Shown here piece after piece: positions 35,006 to 47,000 of a DNA stretch of 64,000 nucleotides. The notes under the pieces are model-generated. The model was given only the letters and a program-made list of their open reading frames with translations. It was not told the origin of the DNA and searched no databases. The DNA comes from Pisaster brevispinus (taxonomy: Eukaryota; Echinodermata; Asteroidea; Forcipulatida; Asteriidae). The first letter of the stretch is position 1. The number at the start of each line of letters is the position of its first letter. Location of the stretch: assembly GCA_023634235.1 (NCBI GenBank), contig JAMKCF010000008.1, positions 18,939,000-19,002,999 on the forward strand, written 5' to 3'. Both the position numbers and the translations under genes were made by a program.

Positions 35006-38000
35006 CAATCAATCAATCAACTTGTAAATTTATAAGGTGTCATTCCAGTGGCAGTTGCTCATGGCACTATACTGTGCCCAAAAAAAGGTGTGATTTAAGC
35101 AAAGTTTTGAAAACAGTTTTTGAAGAAGATTGTCTGAAGTTCTGAGGAACATGATTTCGCATCCTAGGCGCATTGATAGAAAAGGCACGACCCCCTAACA
35201 GTCTTTGGTTCTTGGGGCTATGAAGGGCTCATGTTTAGAAACAGGAACGCAAATTTCAGACAAGTTCTTTGATAGGCAATAAGTCTGTGATGTATGCTGG
35301 CATTGAGGCAATGAGGCACACATCCACATAAATGTAAAAAACATTAGTGGTCTTACCTGAGTTTTGAGAAGCTGCTGGCGTTTCTGCTGTCTCCGACCCA
35401 GCCACCGCTGTCTCAGAATCTCCTTTGATGATTTTCCGAGCCGCTTCCAGTCTCTTGGCTCGTCTGATCTTATTACCCTCAACAGCAACTCTTGACTTTT
35501 CGATTTCTGCGAACAAAATTTTGCGATTGAAAGGTTTACATGGCGTACATGGACCGGTCAGTTGGATCGCCGGAACATTCCGTTTGAACGCTCAAATTGC
35601 CAACGTGAGTATTCTCTTGTATAGAATTGTTCCCGTGGTTAGACACAATGTCGCGGACATGCAGATCGGACAGGTGTTTCCACTCGATGGCCTACAGGAT
35701 TGTTCTTTCACTTCTAGAATGTGCCCAACTTTAGAGAATTTTTTCAAAGGAAGTCAACCTTCCAGCGAAATTTCTGACTTTTATCAATTGACTGCACTTT
35801 TTTACCAGAGTGGCTTCAGGTTTCATACCCCTTGTGATTCTTTTCCCCTAAAAAATTTCTACCTACAAGTCTGTTATACCAAGGTTAACTGATAAATGAA
35901 TTTAATTTGCCATTGTACAAACGTTGCATCGTCGCATAAAGACTTTTACAACAGCACACAAATTCACATCTTGTTTAAACTTCTCTGTATTTGCACACAA
36001 ACCAGAGATGATCTGTTTTTCCACAGAGCCTCTCTATTGCAATCATTACATCAATGAAACTTGATCATAGTCAGGGATGACATTGGAAGAATATAACGAG
36101 TCCTGAAAATGGATTGCAGGTGTTGGTTTCCCTTTATTCGAGACCCAGAACCTCCCAGATGTAACAATTTAGGAGGTTTACAGACTCTGTGCATCACCAG
36201 AAACACAAAACTAAAGGTTTGGACACAATGTGGACAATTTCTTTCTCCTTTGGTGACTGTTTCACTCCTTTCAAGAAAATTTGAAGACTCAAGAATATTT
36301 TAAGAAAAATCCTGAAAACCCTATTAAAAAAAAATCCATGCGTGCCTAGAGCATTTAACTGACCTTTCCTCTTATCCCGTCCGACCACGTCGAGCCCAAG
36401 ACCACGTAGAAATCTACATTTATGCGGATAGTCAAGCTCTCGTTGGAAGTCCTCCTGGCTGAGTTTGGCCTGTGGGGGAAGCAGACTTGAGGGTTCAGAT
36501 GCAGGCCTCCTAATCTTGGACGGTGGCTGATCCTCCTTCAGCCATATCCTCCGCTTCCGTCTCTTCTCATTGTTCAACTCTGGGGGGGGGAGGAAAAATA
36601 ACATAGAAATGTCACAAGAAATATTCTGAATAATAGTTAGGTTTTTTTTCTTCATGTAAATATAACAGCAAAAATAAGTTAGCGCCCGATGTTTCCAGCT
36701 AAGGCTAAACGGTCATTAAGCTTTCGAGAAAGACTCCGCCAAGTTCGAAACGTCAGGCCAATAACTTGTTTTTGCATTTATACCACAGGTCATATTGGTT
36801 GGTAAGCAGTTTGCAACGGCTTGTTCTATTTTCTCGCAAATACAACAGTACAGAAAAGTGATCAAGTGTTTCTTTCATTGCCTTTCACCTCTGTGGGCCA
36901 TGGTTTGAATTCCACTTCGGATCGGAGCCTTGCATGTGGATTGGGTTTTAAAAGCCTACTTGATTGCATGGGTTTTCCCTATTGGGTTTTCCTCCCGCAT
37001 CTAAAACTGAGATGTCTTCATAATCTTCTCTTCACAGGTATCTTCAGGCCTACGGGTTACAGTGCAAGGCACTTTTGAGGGTTCCTTGCTTTCATTCAGA
37101 AAGAAAATAATAAAAGCAATAACAATGATGTGACAAATTGTTTATTTGTTTAGAAAAAGGGCTGGGACGTGTACCTTCTTTCTTCCCATGGGTCACTAGT
37201 CCCATGACCTCAAAAAAGTTGGTCTTCTTCTCCGACTTGTCCAAGGTCAGACAAGACTTGGAGACGATTCGATGCATTCTCTTACGATATCGTTCTCTCT
37301 TAATATCCGTCTCTTCCTCACTATCCGACTCACTCTCACTGGAGATGTAAATCCCGTTTGCTCGCGTCTCAATCCGCTTCTGACCCTCCAGGTCTAGTTT
37401 TGAAACCACCGGTTCCCCGGTTTCGTTTAATTGCACCCTTGGTTGGTCCCCACTGTGGTTGTGCAGCTCATGCACCTGCTGGTTACGGAAAAACTCCTGC
37501 AGGTGGTGGTAGTTTGACTCGGCGTGCGGCCGGTCATAGTCATATTGGCTGAGATGCAGCCCTTTGCCGTGGGCGGCGGGCGCTGGGGGTCCTAGGCTAT
37601 TGGTGTGGATACGCGGCTCGCGGTTAAACTCCCTGGTGTGGTTGCTGTTGGCATGCGGACTCTGCACCCGGTTACTTATGATGGCCCTCTGCTGCTCATA
37701 CCAAGCTTTGTCAGCGGCACTGGATGTTGTCGCTGCCGTGGCTGCTGGAGCAGACGACTGTGACCCTGACGATTTAGTATCGTTCAGTAATATCCTGTCA
37801 ACATTGTTCAGTCGCTCATATTCGTATTGCGACGGAATGGCATGGTCCTGGCTCACAGGCCGATGGTTGTTGAAAAGTTTATGGCGGTACATGTCCTCCT
37901 GAGTTGGTCGTACTGGGGACACTAGAGGGGGTGGTCTGTTGCTATGGTGATGGTCCCCTCTGATTTGGTTACGCTGTTCTCTGCGCTCTTTTTCATGCCT

Positions 38001-41000
38001 ACATCAGAAAGTTTTAGAAGTTTAGTTTGCAGTGAAGAGAATGTGTTGCTGGACAACAGACTAGAAACACGTTTGCATAAACAAGTTTTATATGTGTTCA
38101 ATCACAGAGCAAATGTTCAACGTATAAAATTTATCAAGAACTCTCGGATGAAGACACTTAAATGAATAACTTAAATGAATAAACACATCCAAGTACGAAA
38201 TGCTGCTTAAGCAAAAAATACTGCACATAAGCAGAATTACAGTCAAAGATTGTGCATGTGACATGTTATTTTGCCTGGTAACCTTATTCTAGTGAGTATA
38301 ACTTTGATTGTGCTTAGCTACTTTTTGTGATAAAGCAGCTTTATGAAATTGGGCCCAGCCAAAAGTAAAGCTTTTGAACATGACTTCGTTCTTGATCTTT
38401 GATAGATAAATATTTAATCTTTAGACATAGCAGCAAACTTTTGTTTATCTTATTCAAATCAAACCAAGTCGGAGCTGAAGGAGAGTACGATCTGGCCCCT
38501 TTTTGTATGATGACAATCAACATTCATAATTGTACAGGGAATAAGACCAAGATGGTGACACGTTGATAATGGTCTGTTGAAAAAGCCTAGCGTGTAATGC
38601 CATATCTCAATCGACTCTGGCTACAGCTGTTTGCTGCGATGACAATGTTGAAGAATAGAACTTTTCATCGATCTAGCCATAGCCAGTGCTAAAGCCATTC
38701 ATTTTGTCCTAAAATTCAACTCACCTCTCAGCAATGTTTCTGTCCTGTTGTAGCAACAGCTCCCTCTCTTGGTGTAAGGAGGATTTACGCTCCTTCTCCG
38801 ACAAATGAATGATGTGGTTTTCATGCGACATTGCCTGCAAAAACACGACAGATAATGTTTGAAATAATTTTGGGTTAAACAAAGAAAAATTGAATAAAAA
38901 GGGATTTGAACCTGCGACCTCTGGATTAACGTGCCGGCGCTCCAGCAATTGAGTTATCTAGCTCTAATGTAGGCGGTCTCCCTGTTTTTTTGTCAATATC
39001 TTTGTTCGAGGGTGAAATTAAGCTCTTGAAAAAGACTCTGCTGGAGTGGAAACATCAATTTTAATTAAATACTGCATACATAAAAGTTTCTGAAAAGTGA
39101 AAGCGTCTATTGTGGACAAGTTTACCTGTGAATTCCTGCCATGTCTGTACTGCCCATCATTGCTGGTGTTATCCTTAGAGTGTTTGGAATGCCATCTGTC
39201 GTCGCTCTCGGCCTTCTTGACGAGTGATATAGGGCCTTGGTCGTCACCACGGTGGCTGGACAATGAGGACGGACCCCTCTGAGCTCCAGGATGATGCTGA
39301 TGCTGCTGGGAGGAGTGGGTAAGCTGCTGGTGGTGATGGTGATGGTGATGGTGATGATGCGCATGGGGAGGCCGTTGATGAGGACCGTCTACATGTGAGA
39401 AAGAAAAACAAATTGGGGTTAAACAAAGAGGGAAAAAAAAATGAACAGAGAGGGACCTGAACCTGCGACCTCTGGATTAAAGTGCCGGCGCTCCACCAAC
39501 TGAGTTATCTAACCCTGTTAAAATTGATTACAAAAATTTTACAGCTGCATGCAGTACAGTAAGAATACCAGTTTTAAACAAGTAAACGTAAGTTCCCATG
39601 ATTTATAGTTGGCAGAAAGCTTCAGTCCCGTGAGAAATCTGTCTGAATCAACTGCTCTAAATCTTGGAGAAACTGACAACCGAGTCGACCAAAATTAAGA
39701 GAATACAGGCCTTGAATTTCGTCTTGAGATAACAAGGCCATTTCCAATTTGCAAAGGCCACTTCCATTGGAAGATCTTGAAGTCTATGGGAAACTTTGGA
39801 AGGGTCACAAGGCGAAGAACAGGGCAACAGAGGCCATGCGCCATCGCCAGGCAATTCCATGGCTCGATTTCATGAAGAGCCAAGATTGATCTCAAGTGCG
39901 AAACAATCTTAATTGCTAAGCAAAGTGTGATGTCACAATACAAATCACTATGGCAATACTGACAGCTCATCTAGAAAAGAATCTTTGTGCTTTGTGAAAA
40001 TCGAGCCCAGGCCTAAGCAAAGCAAGTAACACTGTTTCCCAGAAACATCATGATGACAAACTGTAATGAATGTCAACGGCTAGTTTTAGGAAAGGAAAAT
40101 TAGAGAAATGGATTCCAAGTTCACTTTCAATAATTGTTTGCAGGCGGCTTTATGATGTCAAAACATGACGATTTGTCATCCATCAAACTTTTACTCGATA
40201 ATAATAATAACATAATAATAATAATAATAACATAATAATAACAAAAAGGAGATTGTTCCATAATGTCGCTGCACTGACTGTGAATGCTTGTTGGCCATAC
40301 CGCGTATAAAAGCGGGGTGCAGGGGACAAGCACAAATGGGAAGTAGAAGAAGATCATAGATTGCGAGAGCTGTGGGCTTTATAAGAAATAAGGTTCTGAA
40401 GATAAGTAGGAGCTAGACCATTTCTGACTTTAATAACAAGGGCGACGACTTTGAATTGGATTCATTTGTTCAAGGGAAGCCAGAAAGGGATTGAAGGACC
40501 GGTGTGACGTACTTTTGATACTTAAAAAAAAAAAAAAAACTTTTACTTTACAAACTTGTCAAAATGAAAAACTACATGACATATTCTTGGAGACATGACT
40601 TCCTGATGTTGTGTAATTTTGCTTCAAGCATGAAAGAATCTGATGATGAAAATAATGGGTAGGATAAATGAAAAGACAAGGGAAGTCTTCAAGTGTACCC
40701 CTGGGTGAGCTGCGTTTGTCCTCTTGACTCCGTGCCATCATCGCCCTCTCATGATTCTCACGCTCTGTCTCGCGCTGTTGTTGTTGCTTCTCCTTCTGAG
40801 CGGCAGCCTCTTGCTTTGCCTCCTCTGCTCGTCTGTCACGATCCCGCTGCTGGTCCAGCAACAACTTCTCTCTGTGGGATTCGAGAAAGAGGATGTAGAT
40901 GATGACTCTCCAAACCATTAACTCTTTGTATTGTGTTTAGGTAAGTATGCCACCTTGGAATATTAAAGATTAATGATAATTTGGGAGGCTAATCCTCCTT

Positions 41001-44000
41001 ACTCGCAGTTGAGAGGCTGAACTGCGAAGGACGGGGCTACAACGTGGTCCAGCCTCAGGCATGTAAGGGCACCTTTGGCAGCCAGCCACATCAACCCATA
41101 TGTGACCATGGAGCACAGCCCGAGATCGGAAGTGTTTGATTTTTCCGGCGGGAGGGCAACTGAAGGGCTCAAAGTAAAACCTTCATGGCATAGGAGGAAA
41201 ACCCCAATGGGAAAAAATTCTATACAATCAGGAAGTGACTGAAAACCCAATCCATATACGAGCTCCGTTCTGTTGTGGGATTTGAACCAAGGTCCACAGA
41301 GGTGAAAGGCAGGGGAAAGAAACCACTGAGCCAACCGGATCCCCAATTTCCAATTGTGAGTCAAGGACTTTGCTTTGCCTTTCGCAATTTGCATAAAGTA
41401 TGAACCGAGCTTGAGGAAAAACTATCATCTAAGTTGAAAATCTGACTAAATGGTTCATTTTTATAGGTAGACTACACCATTTGCAGACATGGAAAAATGA
41501 AACCTCCAAGTTACTACAAAATAACTTACTTGACTGAAGGTACATATCATCCCTAAATATCCTGTGAAATCTTTCGGCTGGTGTTATTTCATGTTAAAAA
41601 AAATAAATTTGAAGCGTTGGTCAGTAGACCATCATTTAAACTTGAGAGTTTTTACACAACACATTCCGTCAAACAATTTAAAATCATCACCATTCGCTCT
41701 CCTATTCCTCGGCAGTCGCAGACTGACAAATATAAACAGGTCGTTGAATCGTTATTTCATATCAAATCCTACCCCACAAACCCACCTTTTCTCCAAAAAT
41801 ACAACAATTAGCAACGGTGTACTTTCCCTTTAAATTTTGCTTGCCGTTAATGTTAAAAACTTAAGCATCATTAACCTCTCCACAAGTTGCGTGCCGGCCT
41901 AGTCCTGTTGCGGAAACAATCCTTTACATACCTTTCATGTTGTGCCGAGGGCGAGACTAATCCTCCAAACGAAACCCCTGGCGATAAATGTGACAGCTGC
42001 ATGGCGGCAATTTCGCTGGGATAGCGGAGCCCGGAGAATGCTAAGGGGTTCATGGCGGGATGGGGGAATAGGTGACTAGGGGGAGACGAGAAAGGAATGA
42101 ACGGGGGCGGGCGGAGACCCGGGTAGCTGCTATATCGCTCATAAGAGTCTTCCGGCCTGTTGGTCAAGAAAAGAAGAAATGGGGAATATTTTTAAAAGAA
42201 GCTGTCAAAAGTTCCATATATTACGTGTTTTCCTTCACCATTGTATGTTGATATTTACATTTCTTTTATTTCTTGGGCAATCATAAAAAAAGTACATACA
42301 GTCAAAATGAAATAGGAAAAAACATTCAAAGAAATCAACCCACCCCTTAACCCCCCCAAACAAAAACAAAAATCCCCCAAACAAACAAACAAACCAACAA
42401 AACCACACATACAGAGGAAAAAAGGTTAAGTGCATGACATGGAGCCCAATGGATTGTCAAAAAGAAACAAAGTTTCTGTCAAGATGCTCTTTTCTCCTGC
42501 TGGTTTCTAAGAGGAAAACAAATTTAAAATCTACCAAAAAAAACACTTTATATATATTTTTGTTTTTAGATTAAAATAATAAATGAACAAAAATGTATGT
42601 ATATGATGAAGCTGCAACCACTCAGATACTTCTGAGTCCTGCAAGAAAAAATTCCACATGCGTATCAGGTGGGATCCGAACCGTGTAAAAAGGTTTTTTT
42701 TAAAGGTTTGTGTTTATCAATTGACCATGATACCCAATCATGATTCATAAGGCAGGGACCGATGTAAAGGATTTTCATAACCCTGGCTACTACACCTCAT
42801 TGAACGCATTCATCACTTATGGAGAACTCTTCCTCTTTGAACGGACACTTAGAGCAGTTTAAGTCGACCAGAAGCTGAAGCACGGTTTCTTTTGAAAAGC
42901 CGAAAGATAAACAACTCGCCAATTATACTGCCCTAGTTTCATAGCTGCAGCATGTAATTAAAAGAGGGTCATTCAGCCCAAACTCCCTCCCTTCTGACTA
43001 ATAAGAAATTCCTATTCAGTCTTCATTTACTCTTGCCCTGATTCAACTGATTGTTCCGCTTCCAGTTCCGCAGAGGCTTTTGCTTCTTAGCACCATTCCT
43101 CCCATAAGCCTAAGGAGTAAAGAAGGAACTGTGAGAACGAGGACGTCTCAAGGCCAATTGATGTGATTTTTAAAGTCCCAGTATTGCGTGCATTTTGAGA
43201 CAAATGACAAGTCTATGAGTGTGCTTACTAAAAAACGTGACATAGTTTTCGCCTTATGGCACTTTTTGATGTAGCATTCAAAATGATTGAGTCCATCTCA
43301 ATCTTAAGGCTTTAAAAAAAAAATTATTTCAAAAGTATTTAAAATTGTATTTACTCCTATACAAATGTACGTGCTGTTTTTGCTGTATTTTTTATTTGTT
43401 TCAATTTTTTCCAGAGAGAATAGTGAATATCTATTCACATTTTGTTTTCTTCTTTCTATTAATTTTTATTTTGGGGGGTAAAAATTCCAAGGTGAAAAAA
43501 AAAAACACAGGAAGAGCAACAGAAATCAATAAGCAAACTAGCATTCAAAGCCTGTATGAAATTTTGAAGTGACTGAATTAAAAAACACCAAACCACTTTT
43601 CTGGGTCCCTCTTTCCTCTATTTATATTAAGCACCTTGTTACTAATGTTATTACTTAAGCATCTCTTCCACTCCAACCAAATCTTTATTGAAAACTGTCA
43701 CAGAAATCAACACCTTAAATCACTCCTGGGGGAAAAAAAAGGAAAAAAAAAGAGAAAAATGACCCAAATGTCAGGGCTAGTCTATTTCCATAATAACGTC
43801 AAGAGCTTTGTTATTCTTCTTTCTTGTCTCTCTCTCCCTCTCATTCCATAAAAACGCCCTCCAGGTAAAAAAGAATTAGCTCAATATTGCATCAATTTTT
43901 AGCGCCCTGCCTGAAAAGGCTGTGGTAACCATGGTAATGTGCACGGTTCCAATACGACCATAATGTGCTTTGCATGTACAATGTATAGTGTCCTACCTAC

Positions 44001-47000
44001 GCATATGGATGCCGATAGAAAATTGATTAACCCTCCAAATGGGCATGCTCTCAGTTCTTTGAAAGACAGGGCTTAGTTTGGGAAATTCATATCCCAACAT
44101 TCAAATTGGCAAATCTATATTTGTGCCGAGTTTTAGAAGGACTAATTTCCCAAGAAAATTCTGTCATCTTTTAGAAAATATTCGCCATATTTCGTTATAA
44201 TTTTCTTATTTGCATCATTGTAAATAATTTATTCGACTCATCTCACTGCAGGCTTCTCCACAGGTTTTTTTCAAAACTGCGGGGAAATTCTGGACCCAAT
44301 TTTTTATTTTATTTTTATGTTTGGCCCAAGCACACTGAATTGAAGCAAGGCCTTTGAAATGTTCATCTCGGTTTCAAAAGCCCACTGTGCAATCTGAAGC
44401 ATTCTTTAGGTGGTTTTTCTCTTGATTATTTTTGTGAAATGAATAAATAAATAAATATTTGTTTGTTATTTTTTGGGGCGTATCGGCCGGAATTTGTGTG
44501 TATCGGCACATAATTTGCCAAAAAAATAGTTAGTGGTCTGACATTTCGACCCTAACAGAGTCACATAATTTGCACGTATTGGCCAGATACGCTAGCTTGT
44601 GCACGGGGAGAACCATGCACTGAAAAATATTCTACAACTTGTGCCGACCTTCTTTCTTTCACAGTTTTGAGTTTATCATCAGTAAATAAAAAAGGTGTTC
44701 AAAGATCTCATGTTGTTGGTTCAGGGGCTAAAATGTCATGCATCGATCGATGGAGAACAAACTGAGACCCGCAAATATTCACTCCAATGAAGTCGTTTAC
44801 ATTCACACTGTGCTTAATGGCTTTACATGCTCTGTTGTGCTTGTAGTCAGGACTACCTTGTGGTCAATAATACTGTATGCCATGCACATATTCTTCTAAG
44901 TAGGCATTACAAACTCAATACTCTATGCACGCACAAAGGACAGACTTCATACTAGCAATCAATATTATGCTGATCACTTTTATCTACCGGACCTCCCCGC
45001 CCCCCCCCCCCCCCCTTAAAAACTAAATTAACAATGGAACAAAATGTGATCCACGCTGGGCATCATGAACATCTCCCAGAAGAGCTATTTTCCTGATTAG
45101 CCCAAAATTGTTACACATTTGTTTAAAATTGTCAGCTTCACCACCCAATAGTGATCACGCACTGAAAATCTACTACAACAAAGGAAATGCATTCTTAATC
45201 GGGGCCCAATTTCATAGAGCTGCTTACGCACAAAAGTTAGCGAAGCACAATAAAATGTTGCTTACCAGAATAAGGTTACCAGCCAAACTACCATGTCACA
45301 TGAACAATTTGTGACTGGTACCCTGCTCATTTCTGCTTAGCAGAAAAATGCTAAGCATTATTTTCTGCTTTATAAGCAGCTCTATGAATCAGGAAAAGTA
45401 AAATTTCTACTGGAACATTTAAAGAGGCACCAAGGCAGTTTGACAAAGGCATGGAGGCAATTGCCTTCATGAAGTATTAAGGCCAAATAAATTTTCTTTC
45501 TAAAATTCCACGAATGTCAGGAAATTATTCATTCATCATTTCTACTTTTACAACGACAAATTAATATTCTATTATTATGACAACCCCCCCCCCCCCTCAT
45601 AAAATTTTACTGGAATGATTCAAAACATATACGTAAAAATAGTCCATTCAGTTGTAAGCTTCATAAGTGATGAACGTGTATTTTGTTTAATTGCATCTGA
45701 CAACTGGTGCGAATCCTCAACCATAATGACATGCACTGAACAAACAAAGGCAGTTTATGAGGAAAACACCATTTGTATTATTAATCAATAACGGGAGACA
45801 CACAAAGCGTGCTCCAGTTTCCACGTGTCACTACCATCACACTTGGGTTCCTGAACACAACTTAAGGGTCCTCAGCTCGCAACGTAATGAGATGCATTTC
45901 CCCCAACGGCACCGTGTGTTTAAACTAACGTTACTCTATGTTCCAAGCGTGTGTTTTTTTATTTGCCGTTTTTTAAGTCGAGGAAATGCAACCAAACGCT
46001 GTGTCTAGCCTCAGCGACAGCTGTCTAAATCACCAAGGCCAAGGTACACTACCCTATTGCAACCAGATGAATCTCCACTTCATCCCCCCAGGATATAGAA
46101 GAGCCAAACGCTGATTGCACATCTGCCCGACAGCCATGGCATAATACATCATCTCCGCTCATATGTGCGCTCGGGCGTGACAGAGTGATTACACAAAGTG
46201 GACGAGTTCGGGTGATGGCTTTTTCTTACTCCCAGAGAACCAGCCAAGCAGATCAATTATCCAAGCCCCGTGGAACAAACAATTTCCCCCAAATGAAAAT
46301 GCCGGTTTATCGTTCCCCGAAAATCCCTCCCTCTGGACTGAGCACAGCAGTCTCAAGACAGATAAATATTCAGTGTTTTTCAAATGATGTCTCTGGTTGT
46401 CATATCATACTTGTAATATGAACCTTCGGCTATTCATTATACTCTATCTAGCTTATCAACTCCCCAAACATTTCCCTCCCCCCCATAAAAAAAAAAAAAA
46501 AACCAGCTTGTAATGGAATACTTCCAGAACTATTTATAACAAGCAGCTTTTCTATCCAATCTGTACACAAAAGACACAATCTAAAAGAGGAAAAACGTTA
46601 CTCTTAAAAGCGAAATTAATATGATATCGGCAAGTCTTTTGACTAAATTGAATGCCAGATCAGACAATTCAAGTGCCGTACTCCTGCAGTTTAACCTTCC
46701 CTGTCCAGACAGAGTTCCTCGCTCTACAAATTTGTTCATTTGACAGATTCGATTACAAGAAGGCACAGGGCGACCGAATAGGAGAAGACACTCGCTAGAA
46801 AAAACACTCCCCGTGCGCATCTCATATAACAAGCTTATTAACGATTCCCATCATCCAGGAAGTGGCCGCCTCCGTGTCTCCGTGCGTGCGAGTATGAAGC
46901 TGCCGTGTCAGCAGCAGTCCCTACACAATGAAACGGAGCTAATTTTTCCATGCCTGTACTGATCTGTTTGTGATGGACATCAATTTTGTAACATTTATTT

